Shown: piece after piece, positions 7,731 to 17,800 of the stretch | Numbering within the stretch: the first letter of the stretch is position 1 | Layout of the letters: the number at the start of each line of letters is the position of its first letter | Source: MWCR01 sp049325475 | Lineage (GTDB): Bacteria > Patescibacteriota > Patescibacteriia > 2-12-FULL-60-25 | Direction of reading: 5' to 3' | Length of the DNA stretch: 64,000 nucleotides | NCBI GenBank assembly: GCA_049325475.1 | Contig: JBMOLN010000001.1 | Location: 39,364-103,363, forward strand | Made by a program: the position numbers and the translations under genes | Notes under the pieces: generated by a model | What the model saw: the letters and a program-made list of their open reading frames with translations, nothing else | Database searches by the model: none | What the model was told of the DNA's origin: nothing

Positions 7731-8528
7731 ATGAAACAAATAAATAATATGAAATTTAAGATCATTGCGGCACTGTTGTATGCCGTGATGGTTTTTGTGA
7801 ATTATTTGGCTAATGCATTGCCGATAGGAGGTGTGACAACCGGCGAGGCATCGGATGCTTTTGCCAATCTTTTTACACCGGCGGGTTTAACTTTTTCTAT
7901 TTGGGGGTTGATATACTTCTTATTGTTCGTTTACGTAATTTATCAATTTATCGGCGTCAAAAAGAAGGATGCTAAATTGGAGAAGGCGATCGCGAAGGTC
8001 AATAAATATTTTGTATTATCATCCTTGGCTAATGTTGCTTGGATTTTTTCCTGGCATTATCAAATTATCTGGCTTTCGGTTTTAATAATGCTTGGCCTGC
8101 TGATTTGTTTGATAAAGATTGCGGATGTTTTAAAAACAGAGGATTTTACTTTAAAAGATTTTATTGCAATAAAATTGCCTTTTAGTATATATTTTGGCTG
8201 GATAACAGTTGCCATAATAGCAAATATTACCGTGTTTTTGGTAAGTATAAATTGGAATGGATTAGGCATAGCTGACAATATTTGGATGATAATTGTGCTC
8301 TTTGCAGGAATAGGAATTGGTATATGGCGCATGTATATAGATCGTAATATTGCTTATGGATTGGTTATTGTTTGGGCATATATCGGTATTTTATACAAAC
8401 ATACGTCTGCAGGAGGCTTTGGCGGGCAATATCCGGATGTAATTTCCGCATTATTCATTTGTTTGGTTTTGTTGTTTGGAGGGATTGTGTTAACCGCGCA
8501 TAGATCTAATATCAGGTTAGAAAAATAA
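7731..8528 (+). CDS. TspO/MBR-like multi-pass membrane protein
   Basis: This 265-residue protein has about seven hydrophobic segments. The N-terminal NALPIGGVTTGEASDAFANL, then FTPAGLTFSIWGLIY, is the signature of tryptophan-rich sensory (TspO-related) proteins of bacteria, in a longer version than the five-helix TspO. The ligand is unknown; TspO homologues bind porphyrins and other lipophilic molecules. An extended -10 (TGATATAAT, 7709-7717) lies 13 nt upstream of the ATG. The next start (7749) would also be acceptable. It precedes the zinc operon but has its own spacing and is probably independent. Confidence 0.78.
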   Translation: MKQINNMKFKIIAALLYAVMVFVNYLANALPIGGVTTGEASDAFANLFTPAGLTFSIWGLIYFLLFVYVIYQFIGVKKKDAKLEKAIAKVNKYFVLSSLANVAWIFSWHYQIIWLSVLIMLGLLICLIKIADVLKTEDFTLKDFIAIKLPFSIYFGWITVAIIANITVFLVSINWNGLGIADNIWMIIVLFAGIGIGIWRMYIDRNIAYGLVIVWAYIGILYKHTSAGGFGGQYPDVISALFICLVLLFGGIVLTAHRSNIRLEK

Positions 8529-8542
8529 TAAGATTTTTTAAT

Positions 8543-8572
8543 TATTGCAAATTATTTGCAATATGATATAAT
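8543..8572 (+). promoter_or_regulatory. Zur/Fur-type operator and promoter of the zinc operon
   Basis: A perfect palindrome ATTGCAAATTATTTGCAAT (8544-8562, one more base pair at each side) overlaps the -35 region of an extended -10 promoter, TGATATAAT (8564-8572). The ATG of the regulator begins 6 nt after the -10 box, so the mRNA would be leaderless. An inverted repeat of this size directly before a Fur-family gene and znuABC is the expected autoregulatory operator (inference). Confidence 0.8.
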
Positions 8573-8578
8573 GCCCGC

Positions 8579-8950
8579 ATGATACTGAATCAGTTAAAAC
8601 AGGCGGGTTTTAGAATAACCGCTCCCAGAAAAGCGGTAATTGAAGTTTTGCAGAAAAATCATGAGCCTCAATCCGCGCAGATGATTCACGCGAAGACGCA
8701 TGATACGGATCTGGTTTCGGTTTATCGAGCACTTGAAGTATTGGAAAGGTTGGAGATTGTTCAGCGCGAGGATATGCAAGGAGTCGGCAAATATATTTTG
8801 GCTGAAAAATCGCATCATCACATTACCTGCAGAAAATGCGGAAAAATTGCATGCGTGCCCTGTGAGCATTATTTTCAAAAAGTGAAGGGATTTCAGGAAG
8901 TGCGTCATCAATTAACCATGACGGGCATTTGCAATAAATGCACAGCCTAA
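8579..8950 (+). CDS. zur: Fur-family metalloregulator, probably Zur
   Basis: A 123-residue Fur-family repressor, slightly shorter than average. The winged helix spans residues 1-75 (ITAPRKAVIEVLQ, VSVYRALEVLERLEIV). The dimerisation part has the HHHITC histidine cluster and two CxxC pairs (CRKC and the C-terminal CNKC), which bind structural zinc in this family. It is the first gene of a run with a cysteine peptide and znuACB, so control of zinc uptake is the natural reading; the call Zur rather than Fur or PerR comes from that context. Confidence 0.88.
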   Translation: MILNQLKQAGFRITAPRKAVIEVLQKNHEPQSAQMIHAKTHDTDLVSVYRALEVLERLEIVQREDMQGVGKYILAEKSHHHITCRKCGKIACVPCEHYFQKVKGFQEVRHQLTMTGICNKCTA

Positions 8951-8951
8951 T

Positions 8952-9068
8952 ATGTGCATGTTTTGCGGCGGAGGCCAATGCGGAGGAATGTTGGATTATG
9001 TAATCAGCGCCATGCCTTTAACAGTAATTTTTATTTATCATAAAATTAAAGCCATATTGCATTTATGA
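8952..9068 (+). CDS. Cysteine-rich 38-residue peptide of the zinc operon
   Basis: The frame starts with ATG 1 nt after the regulator's stop and ends in ATGA, overlapping the znuA start by 4 nt, a classic translational coupling. The peptide begins MCMFCGGGQCGGMLDY: three cysteines (residues 2, 5 and 10) among glycines, then a hydrophobic stretch (PLTVIFIYHKIKAIL). I know no family. The position and cysteines suggest metal binding at the membrane or a leader that couples translation (inference). Confidence 0.65.
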   Translation: MCMFCGGGQCGGMLDYVISAMPLTVIFIYHKIKAILHL

Positions 9069-10042
9069 AGAAAAATATTTTAGTTATAGGCGGTTTGTTT
9101 GTTATTTTAATTTTGGGTATTTTGATATTTAGCAACCAAAATCAATTTTTAGATGATGATAGTGGAAAGTTAAAGATTGCAGCAACTATTTTTCCGGTTG
9201 CAGACATTGCCAGCAATATCGGCGGCGACAATGTTGAAGTAAAAACTATTTTGAAACCCGGAGCCAGTCCCCATACTTTTGAGGTGACACCATCGGATAT
9301 AAAATCATTGCAAGATGCAAAGGTGATATTTGCCATAGGCTGGCCGTTGGATAATTGGACAGATGATATTTTGGCGGTTGATGAAAATGTAAAATTGGTA
9401 AAAGTTGATAATGGCATAGAAATGCATTTGTTTATGGAAAATCATCATCATGATGAGGATGCGGATCATGAAGATCATGATGAATACGGGCATGAGGAAG
9501 ATCATGAAGCTGAAGATCATGAAGAGGGTGCGATGAAGGATCCGCACTATTGGCTTTCGGTAAAAAATGCTAAAATAATTGCGGGTAATATTGCCGATGT
9601 TTTGATTGAGCAAGATCCTGCTAACAAGATGGAATATCAGAATAATTTGCAAAATTATCTTAATGAATTGGATGAACTGGAAGTGGATTTGAAAAACGAA
9701 TTGCAAGGTCTGGAAAAAAGGGAGTTGATTGTATTTCACGAATCTTGGAATTATTTCGCAAAAGAATACGGCTTAAAGATTGCCGGCGTGGTGCAATTAT
9801 CGCCCGGCAAGGAGCCGACACCGGCACAGTTGGCGGAGTTGCATGATGCGGCCGGGGAGCATGGTATTACAGCGATTTTTTCCGAGCCGCAATTGTCGCC
9901 GGACACTATCAGGCCTTTTGTGGAAGATCTTAACCTGGATTTATTTGTCTTGGATCCTCTGGGAGGCGTTGATGGAAGAGATTCTTATATCCAATTATTA
10001 AAATATAATGCGCAAACCATCAAACAAGCGCTCCAACAATAA
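9065..10042 (+). CDS. znuA: Zinc ABC transporter, substrate-binding protein
   Basis: The extracytoplasmic zinc-capture subunit, 325 residues. An N-terminal hydrophobic anchor (residues 5-23) lacks a lipobox cysteine, so it is probably membrane-tethered. Cluster A-1 features: AATIFPVADIASNIGG, GASPHTFEVTPSD (His70), a histidine/acidic loop (HHHDEDADHEDHDEYGHEE, 127-146) typical of ZnuA, DPHYW (His161), and FHESWNYFAKEYGL (His225). The three histidines and the loop point to zinc over manganese. It overlaps the genes on both sides and is clearly in one operon with the regulator, ATPase and permease. Confidence 0.95.
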   Translation: MKKNILVIGGLFVILILGILIFSNQNQFLDDDSGKLKIAATIFPVADIASNIGGDNVEVKTILKPGASPHTFEVTPSDIKSLQDAKVIFAIGWPLDNWTDDILAVDENVKLVKVDNGIEMHLFMENHHHDEDADHEDHDEYGHEEDHEAEDHEEGAMKDPHYWLSVKNAKIIAGNIADVLIEQDPANKMEYQNNLQNYLNELDELEVDLKNELQGLEKRELIVFHESWNYFAKEYGLKIAGVVQLSPGKEPTPAQLAELHDAAGEHGITAIFSEPQLSPDTIRPFVEDLNLDLFVLDPLGGVDGRDSYIQLLKYNAQTIKQALQQ

Positions 10043-10745
10043 AAATATTTTGGAGGTTAAAGAAGTCAGCGTTTATTACGGTGATTATTGCGCCGTTAAA
10101 AATATCGGCTTTGCCATCAAATCCGGTGATATTTTGGCCATAATCGGACCAAACGGATCAGGAAAGTCAACGTTGTTAAAAGCGGTTTTAGGCTTGGTTG
10201 AGCACACGGGAAGTATAAAAGTTTTCGGTAAAGATATTAAAGAAGTATTGAACGATGTCGGTTATGTTCCGCAAAGATTTAAATTTGATGATTCTTTTCC
10301 ATTAACGGTTGGAGAGTTTTTAGAATTATCGCAACTAAAAAAAGAGAATATTGCCAGACGTAAAGAAGTTTTAACAGAGGTGGAGATGCAGAAATTTGAA
10401 CAAAAATTAATGGGAGAGTTATCCGGCGGGCAGATGCAGAGAGTATTGATTGCCAAGGCATTGCTGAATAATCCCAAAATATTATTTTTGGATGAGGCGA
10501 CCGCGGGTGTTGATGTGGAAGGTGAAAAGAATTTTTATGAAATTATCAATCATCTGAATAAGGAGCATGGGCTCACGATTGTTTTGATTTCGCATGAAAT
10601 TAATATGGTTTATAAGTTTGCCACTCAAGTTGTTTGTTTGAATCGTGATTTGATTTGTTATGGACAGACCAAAGAGGCGATTACCGAAGAGGTGATGAAG
10701 AAGTTGTACGGTGATAATTTGGAATTTAGAACACATAAGCATTAG
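10008..10745 (+). CDS. znuC: Zinc ABC transporter, ATP-binding protein
   Basis: The 245-residue ATPase subunit. Motifs: Walker A GPNGSGKST (about residue 45), Q-loop in YVPQRFKF, signature LSGGQMQR, Walker B ILFLDEATAG and H-loop LISHE. The chosen ATG (10008) overlaps znuA by 35 nt; no start codon nearer the conserved LEVKEVSVYYG gives a better fit. It powers uptake through the permease that begins 1 nt after its stop codon. Confidence 0.94.
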   Translation: MRKPSNKRSNNKNILEVKEVSVYYGDYCAVKNIGFAIKSGDILAIIGPNGSGKSTLLKAVLGLVEHTGSIKVFGKDIKEVLNDVGYVPQRFKFDDSFPLTVGEFLELSQLKKENIARRKEVLTEVEMQKFEQKLMGELSGGQMQRVLIAKALLNNPKILFLDEATAGVDVEGEKNFYEIINHLNKEHGLTIVLISHEINMVYKFATQVVCLNRDLICYGQTKEAITEEVMKKLYGDNLEFRTHKH

Positions 10746-10746
10746 T

Positions 10747-11556
10747 ATGTTGGAGATTTTGCAATATCCTTTTATTCAAAGAGCATTTATTGCGGGCATG
10801 GTTTTGGCTGTGGTTTTATCTTTTCTGGGAATATTCATTATTTTGCGCAGGATGGCTTTTTTTGCAGACGGGATTGCTCATGCATCATTATCCGGAATTG
10901 CCGTGGGTATTGTTTTTGCATTTAATCCTATTTTAACGGCAGTAATTTTAACAGCATTTTTTGCGGTCATCATCTATTATTTGGAAAAAAAGTTTAAATT
11001 GACATCCGACGTAGCTATAGGAATATTGTTTACTTCGGGTATGGCTTTGGGTGTGTTGCTGATCAGTTTATCGCCGGGGTATCAGCCTGAGTTGATGAGT
11101 TTTTTATTCGGCAACATTTTATCCATTACAATAAATGAATTGTGGATTTTAATCGGAGTGAGTTTGGGCGTGATTGCTTTTTTGGCTTTATATTTAAAAC
11201 AAATAACCTTAATGTCTTTTGATAAGGAATCAGCTTATTTGGCTGGTATAAAAGTGGAGGCTTTGCATTTGGTTTTATATGTTATAACTGCGGTGGCAGT
11301 GGTTTTGGGAATTAAAGTATTGGGAATAATATTGGTTAGTGCTTTGGTTATCATGCCGGTTGCAATCGCCAAGCTGTTTGCCAGGTCATTTAAAGCTTTG
11401 ATTTGGCAAAGTATTTTTATATCTTTATTGATGGTTGTTGCGGGTTTGCTGATATCGGTTTTTCTAGATTGGCCAACCGGGCCGACGATTGTTTTGTCCG
11501 GAACCTTGTTATTTATCCTTTCCGGAGGCTGGAAAGGGCTGAAAAACGGCTTGTAG
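10747..11556 (+). CDS. znuB: Zinc ABC transporter, permease
   Basis: A 269-residue integral membrane subunit of the ABC-3 family with about eight helices. Family stretches include RRMAFFADGIAHASLSGIA near residues 35-53, SDVAIGILFTSGMALGVLL, and the loop around YLAGIKVEALHLVLY. The frame extends upstream to 10711, but the ATG at 10747 right after the znuC stop is the normal start. It is the last gene of the operon; the spacer that follows has only short repeats. Confidence 0.94.
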   Translation: MLEILQYPFIQRAFIAGMVLAVVLSFLGIFIILRRMAFFADGIAHASLSGIAVGIVFAFNPILTAVILTAFFAVIIYYLEKKFKLTSDVAIGILFTSGMALGVLLISLSPGYQPELMSFLFGNILSITINELWILIGVSLGVIAFLALYLKQITLMSFDKESAYLAGIKVEALHLVLYVITAVAVVLGIKVLGIILVSALVIMPVAIAKLFARSFKALIWQSIFISLLMVVAGLLISVFLDWPTGPTIVLSGTLLFILSGGWKGLKNGL

Positions 11557-11715
11557 CCGCAACTTAGTTGCAAGACTCCCCTCGACAAAGCTCGGGATCT
11601 CCGACAAGACTCAGGGCTCTAGGCACTGGCTTTATGCTAGAGGCTGAAATTTAAGCTATATATAGCAAGTCATTAATAGGTGTAAAATTCGTTTTACTTA
11701 GTACTAAGCAAAGAG

Positions 11716-11721
11716 TATAAT
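11716..11721 (+). promoter_or_regulatory. -10 box of the 11730 lipoprotein gene
   Basis: TATAAT ends 8 nt before the ATG at 11730, so transcription would start at or next to the start codon (leaderless). No clear -35 box. Confidence 0.6.
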
Positions 11722-11729
11722 TTTTGTAT

Positions 11730-12689
11730 ATGAAAAATAATTACGTACAACGTTTTGGAGGGATATCTATATTATTATTTGTGTTTTTGGTTTTGGGGGC
11801 GGGTTGCCTCGAGGCCGATAAAGGACAAATGGTTAAGGATGAAGGAGGAAGGCAAGATGTAAATGAGGTTGATGTCGGGGATGTTTTGCCAAATAACGGT
11901 CAGATGCTAGGCGGCGACAGGGATGAACACGGTTGCATCGGATCAGCGGGATATAGCTGGTGCGAATCTTTGCAAAAGTGTTATCGACCCTGGGAAGAGA
12001 AATGTGAAGAAGTGAAAGTTGAGGCTGATAACGTTCCCAAGCCTGACGTTGAGGATGATTACGGCGGAGAATATCCGGCGACTATTTATGGTTTTTATGA
12101 TGACAATAATCAACAAAAAACCGATTGCTATTATTTCGAAAATGCCATTTATACCGGATATGATATTTTGACCGAATTGGCGAAGAATAACTATAGCTAT
12201 GACTCGGTGTTCGCGGATCAGGTTTATTATACTCCGGAAAATTCTCTTGCATTAAAAAATCAGATTGCTGATGAACTGGCTAAGATGGGAAAAAAGTTCA
12301 GATCTGTCTCGGCTTGCCATCTTGCAGATGGGTTGGACGCGGTTTCGGGAGTTATTTGGGATAAAGAGAGAAGCTGGGAAGAACCTTTTTATAAAACCGA
12401 ATCCGAAGCGCGAAGGCAATACTTAGATGATATGGAAGACGGTTATCGATTATTGATAATCAAAGACGGGAAGGTTGCCATTGTTAACGATTTGTTAATG
12501 CGGGATCCGACTTTTACAGGTGGAGATGTTTCGTCTTGCAGAGCGGAGCTAAAAGGCAAAAATGTCACTTGGGAGTGCATAGCTTATTTTGACCGCACGG
12601 ATAACGGTTTTGACAATATAGTTCATAAAATTTGGACAATTTCTCCGGAAGGAAAAATCTTATCCATAGACGAAGAGGTAGAGGATTAA
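11730..12689 (+). CDS. Putative lipoprotein, function unknown
   Basis: A 319-residue exported protein. The N-terminal hydrophobic run ends in VLGAGC, a plausible lipobox with lipidated cysteine. After an acidic linker comes a segment with GCIGSAGYSWCESLQKCYRPWEEKC, a small cysteine pattern often seen after such linkers in CPR lipoproteins. The remaining domain (about 110-319) contains more cysteines but nothing I can name. The frame opens at a TTG (11724); the ATG at 11730 is preferred. Confidence 0.8.
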   Translation: MKNNYVQRFGGISILLFVFLVLGAGCLEADKGQMVKDEGGRQDVNEVDVGDVLPNNGQMLGGDRDEHGCIGSAGYSWCESLQKCYRPWEEKCEEVKVEADNVPKPDVEDDYGGEYPATIYGFYDDNNQQKTDCYYFENAIYTGYDILTELAKNNYSYDSVFADQVYYTPENSLALKNQIADELAKMGKKFRSVSACHLADGLDAVSGVIWDKERSWEEPFYKTESEARRQYLDDMEDGYRLLIIKDGKVAIVNDLLMRDPTFTGGDVSSCRAELKGKNVTWECIAYFDRTDNGFDNIVHKIWTISPEGKILSIDEEVED

Positions 12690-12920
12690 AAATGCATAGT
12701 GAATAGTGCATAACAAATTAAGTTAAAGTCATAGTACTTAGTTATAGTCATAGTAAGTGACCGGTGATCAGTGACCAGTGGCCAGGCGTGATCTGCTATA
12801 TACTAGCCGCCAGTTGCAAGTTGCCAAATTCCATATTCTAAATTCTCTTCGAGTCTGAGCCTCAGAGTCGAAGACTGTATTCTCAATTCATCGCTTGCGA
12901 CGCGGGATGATGAGTTGTGG
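12690..12920. repeat. Repeat-rich spacer
   Basis: Tandem pieces of ATAGTGCATA, TAGTCATAGTA and GTGACCAGTGGCC type, then an inverted repeat CTTCGAGTCTGAG-CCT-CAGAGTCGAAG near 12847-12873. No gene is visible. Confidence 0.6.
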
Positions 12921-12926
12921 TATAAT
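12921..12926 (+). promoter_or_regulatory. Extended -10 promoter, leaderless start
   Basis: TGGTATAAT (12918-12926), a TG-N-TATAAT extended -10, ends 6 nt before the ATG at 12933. Confidence 0.65.
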
Positions 12927-12932
12927 TGGTTT

Positions 12933-13460
12933 ATGCAGAAGCGGGGGATGATTATAGGCATTGCGGCAATCATTGCATCGGCAATAATCGTATTTTTGAG
13001 TTGGCGTATTTATGAAGATTATTTTGCCGTTCCGAAAAACATCCAAGCCGATAAGGTTGTTGAAATGACTATAAATTCATTCAATGAAGCTGAACCGGGA
13101 ACCTTTTTGGAAATGCGGACCATAAATGATTTGGGGAATGATGCCATTGAGCCGCTTTTTGATCGCGCGGATTCTGCTTTAATAAAAGACCAATGGACTG
13201 CGGTGGTCGGGTTAAATACAATCGCCCGCGGTTTAAATAAAAAAGATTGCATAATGCATCAAATGAAGGCGTTTTTGAACAGCCCGTTTTTAACTATTCG
13301 GCTTTATGCGGCGGCGAGTTTGGCAGAGAACGGGGATATGAGCGGTGAAGATGAATTAACAAAGGCTTTGACATCGGATGAAATGATGATGTTTATGCAA
13401 CCTCCAAAACAGGCCAAGGTTTTTGCGCAGAATGTACTTAACTACGTAAATAGTAAATAA
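12933..13460 (+). CDS. Membrane-anchored HEAT-like helical protein
   Basis: A 175-residue protein with one N-terminal membrane helix (MIIGIAAIIASAIIVFLSW) and an all-helical outside domain. Segments such as GNDAIEPLFDRADSAL and SPFLTIRLYAAASLAENGD resemble single HEAT repeats, which bind other proteins. Partner and role are unknown. The ATG at 12933 is chosen because the -10 box upstream would make any earlier codon untranscribed. Confidence 0.78.
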   Translation: MQKRGMIIGIAAIIASAIIVFLSWRIYEDYFAVPKNIQADKVVEMTINSFNEAEPGTFLEMRTINDLGNDAIEPLFDRADSALIKDQWTAVVGLNTIARGLNKKDCIMHQMKAFLNSPFLTIRLYAAASLAENGDMSGEDELTKALTSDEMMMFMQPPKQAKVFAQNVLNYVNSK

Positions 13461-13500
13461 GAATTAAGAATAAAGAATAAAGAATAAAGAATAAAGAATG
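13461..13500. repeat. GAATAAA tandem array
   Basis: Five imperfect tandem copies of the 7-mer AAGAATA fill the spacer. The same unit recurs at 35950-35980. Confidence 0.8.
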
Positions 13501-13532
13501 AGTCTATAAGTCGGAAATCGATACGTCATGTA

Positions 13533-14759
13533 ATGTTTATGAAAAAGCCGAGTGATTTGCAGAAGTTTGGACCGCTTGTTGGGTTGGCTGTTTTGGCTTT
13601 GGTTTTTGTGTTTTCTTTTTCAGCATATTTTAAGATGAGGACTGCGGCCGCGGAGGATCCATGCTTGCTAATACAAGAAGTAAAAATTGCATTTGCTTTT
13701 ATTGATGAAGAAGCAGAGGAACGGTCCGATGAACTAATAAAGCGCTGGACGGACGGTATAAAACAACAATGGGATGAGTCAATTGACTTAAAACAAAATG
13801 AAGAATGTGCATGTCAAATTGATTTGGAGTTTAATTTGAGCAAATTGCCGGCAGGTGCGGCTTGTGATGAAGCGGAGGCGAGTATTCATTGCATCATTGT
13901 GATGCATAAGCCAACCAATTCTTTTGGAAACATTGCAGATACGCGAGAATGGGTGACGAGCGCAACGGCAGAAGACGCGGCAACGGTTATGGGCGTTCTG
14001 CTGGGTTTGGAATACGAATATCAATTTTTAGATTCAAATCAAGACGGCAACGCCGATTTATTGGATCAAAATGAAACCGGCTTAGGATCGCCGGGTTCGC
14101 AACTGGCAAAAACATTAAATTTATATTGCGATGCCGCTTGCTGCGGGCAAGAGCCGGATGCTCCCGTGGAAAATAACCAAAGCCGGCAAACGCAAGAGCG
14201 GAAATCACAACCGCAGCCGCGTGCTGATTCGGAAACGACGAAGAAGGCTCCTGAATCGACTCAAGCGAAGCCGGCGGATGAGGATGCCGAACAAGAAACG
14301 AAAACCGAAGAGCCGGATAATCAAAGCGACAATTATGCATGCATAACAAACGCGGATTGCAATGACAATAATCCGGCAACGGCTGATACCTGCGCGAATC
14401 CGGGCACCAATATGGCCAGGTGCGATAATTTTACCATCATCGAATGTAAAAACGGCGATGGATATTGTCCGCCAAATTGCAATGTGAGGACGGATTCTGA
14501 TTGTACTGCTAAATGTTTTAACCAAGTGTGTGAGCCGGGAGAAACATGCAAAAATTGTCCGGAAGACTGCGGAACATGCGCGCCTGTGTGCGGAGACGGT
14601 ATTTGCACTCAAACTTCCGAGAGCTGTGAAAATTGCCCTATTGATTGCGGGACATGCGGTCCGGTATGCGGAAACGGTTTCTGTGAAGCTGACTTGGGTG
14701 AAACAACCGCTAACTGTTTACAAGATTGTCTGCCGGCCGCCACTTTTTTCAATTATTAA
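13533..14759 (+). CDS. Cysteine-rich surface protein
   Basis: A 408-residue exported protein. A hydrophobic N-terminal anchor (LVGLAVLALVFVFSFSAYF) is followed by a folded region to about residue 200, then a long charged linker (about 205-265) rich in Q, E, K and P. The C-terminus has CITNADCNDNNPATADTC and three CGDGICxxxxESCxNCPxDCG-type cysteine knots. Both are widespread extracellular modules of unknown function in bacterial surface proteins. The ATG at 13539 is an alternative start. It lies next to two very large surface proteins and probably acts at the cell envelope. Confidence 0.83.
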   Translation: MFMKKPSDLQKFGPLVGLAVLALVFVFSFSAYFKMRTAAAEDPCLLIQEVKIAFAFIDEEAEERSDELIKRWTDGIKQQWDESIDLKQNEECACQIDLEFNLSKLPAGAACDEAEASIHCIIVMHKPTNSFGNIADTREWVTSATAEDAATVMGVLLGLEYEYQFLDSNQDGNADLLDQNETGLGSPGSQLAKTLNLYCDAACCGQEPDAPVENNQSRQTQERKSQPQPRADSETTKKAPESTQAKPADEDAEQETKTEEPDNQSDNYACITNADCNDNNPATADTCANPGTNMARCDNFTIIECKNGDGYCPPNCNVRTDSDCTAKCFNQVCEPGETCKNCPEDCGTCAPVCGDGICTQTSESCENCPIDCGTCGPVCGNGFCEADLGETTANCLQDCLPAATFFNY

Positions 14760-14897
14760 AAAATATTTTATCAACAGGTGTTATCGAAAAAAAAATCAGT
14801 AAGTGTTAAAATGATATAAGTTTTTAAAAATCAATAAAAGTAAAATAAAAACCGCCACAAATTTAAATAATCGTCAATTTTTTTTTATTTTATTTTT

Positions 14898-17800
14898 ATG
14901 AAAAAGCTCTTTTATGGAATTACAGCCGGCGCTGTTATTTTGGCGTTAGCCCTTAATGTTCAAAATGCCATGGCTGTAATTAACTATGGTTCGGCTGCAT
15001 CGGCGGCCAATTCCAGCAGTTCGGGTTCGAATGCGACTTTGGTTATAAACAGGCCCACCGGAGTCAGTTCCGGCAGTTTTTTAATAGCCGGCCTTACAGT
15101 AAATGGAGGGAACGGAGTTACGATAACTCCGCCCAGCGGCTGGACGCTGATACGCAGAACGGATAACGGCGGCAATGTTGTTTTGGCCTCGTATTATAAA
15201 GTAGCCGGCGGATCGGAGCCAAGTTCTTATACGTGGACATTGAGCAGGGCATTCGGCAATTCGCGCGCATCGGGCGGTATAATACGTTATTCGGGTGTCA
15301 ACAATTCCGATCCAATTGACGCCTCCAGCGGAAATACAGGCAACGGCAGTACGGCCAGCGCAGCTTCCATCGATACGGTTTGGAATAATGACAGGGTGGT
15401 TGTTTTTTTTGGCATTGATGACAATGCGACATTCGGTACAATAAGCGGCGCGAATGAACGGTTTGATGTGACAAATTCCGATTCAAGCGGACCGGCGACG
15501 GCGGGGGATGATTATACGCAAATTACAGCAGGGAGCACGGGTTCCAAAACATCAGCTATCAGCCAATCGGATTATTGGGCTGCACAGCAAATCGCTTTAC
15601 GAATGAGAGATACGACCGCGCCTACAGGCGGGTCCATTACATATGTTGATGGTTATCGCACAACTTTATCAGTACCGATTACATATAGCATCGGTTCAGA
15701 TGCAGGCGTGGGATTGGATTTGTCGACTGGGAGAATCAGAAGAGCGTCGGCTGTTTTAAATCCAGGAGGAACTTGCGGTTCTTTTAGCGGTTATAGCAAT
15801 TTGGTTTATGAAACAGACGGATCATATACGGATACTTCGGTGCAAAACAACATGTGTTACCGTTACAGTTATAGGATTGCAGATCTTGCGGGTAATGAAG
15901 CTCTATATGCCAGCGGAAATACAGTGAGGGTTGATATATATGCGCCGACAATCACCATTACAGCACCAACCAAATTAAGCGGCGCAACAATAACCGATAC
16001 AACTATAAATGTAACCAATACTGCAATTACGGCAGCTAATGTTACGGTAGACGGATCGACTACGGCCGGCTACAGCAATTTCAGCTGTTCGCAGACTGAT
16101 TCTTCGACTGTTGATTGTACGATTGATATCACTTCCAGCGGTAATTTGGTTATTAAGGGCGTTGATGATGCGGGCAATTCGGGAACAATGGCGGAAAACA
16201 GTTATGTTATTGATACGGTCGCGCCAACGGTAACAATTACCGCGCCTGTAAAAATCTCCAATACAACTATTTCCAATACAACAGTAAAAGTTACGGATGA
16301 TCAGGCTGTGACTGCGTCAAATGTGACGGTTGATGGTTCAACGACAGCCGGTACGGCTAACTGGAGCTGCAGCCAGACAGATAGCAAAACCGTTGATTGC
16401 ACAATTGATATAACTTCTGATGGAGATTTGACGATTGCGGCCACGGATGATGCGGCAAACGGCGCATCATCTACGGAAACGGGCTACATTATTGATCCAA
16501 ATAATCCGAGCGTGACGATTACCGCTCCGACCAAGATTTCCACCGCTACAATCACAGATACCACGATTCATGTTACCAATACATCCATAACAGCAAGCAA
16601 TGTAACCATCGATGGCTCAACTACTGCCGGAACAGCCAATTGGAATTGCGTGCAGACCGATGCGCAAACCGTTGATTGTACGGTTGATATAACTTCAAGC
16701 GGTGATTTGGTGATAGTGGCCGTTGATGACGCTTCCAATACTTCATATCAAGCGGAGACCGGTTATATTGTTGATAATACAGACCCGGTTGTTGCCATTA
16801 CGGCTGTTACAAAAAACTACAATGCAAGCATAACGGATACTACAATACAGGTAACTGATGACAGCGGTATTTTGGCGGCCAATGTAACGGTTGACGGGTC
16901 AACGACCGCAACCGTAACAAATTTTAATTGCACACAAACGGACGGCAAAACCGTGGATTGCACTATAAGTATTGATTCGAGCGGTGACTTGACTATAGCG
17001 GCGGTTGATTATGCATCTAATTCGGATACGGATACGGAAACAGGATACTTAATAGATGATCAAGCTCCGGTTGTGACGATTACGGCACCAACGAAGGTGT
17101 CGAATGCAACGATAACGGATACTACGGTTCAGGTAACGGATAATAATGCCATAACCGCGGCAAATGTGATTATTGGCGCGACTACAACTGCGGGAACAGC
17201 CAATTGGAATTGTACGCAGACCGATGCTCAGACTGTTGATTGTACGGTAGACATAACCTCAAGCGGTGATCTGAATGTGCAGGCTGTTGATGATTTAAAC
17301 ACAACGAGCACGCAAAACGAGCTTGATTATATTGTTGATCTTAATCCGCCGACAGGGGGATCCATTACTTATTCGGATGGGAATTATTGGGCGATGTTTG
17401 TACCGATAACATATACCGTTGGTACGGATACGGAGTCGGGTTTGGATTTGGCATCCGGAAAAATCCAAAGAGCGGCGGCGGATGTTATTGATGAATCATG
17501 CGGTGTTTTCGGCGCTTATAACGATTTGGCGACAGAGAATGATGGAGCTTATACGGATACGGCCGTGGTAATTGGTAAATGCTATAAATATCGTTATGTT
17601 ATAGATGATAATGCTGGCAATACGGCGATTTACGATTCAATCAATATTGCGCATTTCTTATATCCCGGCGGAGGCGGTTCGGGGCCCGTTGCTCCTTTGG
17701 GGCAATTGACAACCGGTACGACCACCAGACAGATTCTGGATTTTACAATCAATGACGGAAGTCCTACAACTTGGCTCTACATTTTAGATGTTTACTTTAA

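Noticed and set aside
14205..14612. Long minus-strand frames opposite the cysteine-rich protein
   Set aside because: Low-complexity shadows of the repeats on the plus strand.
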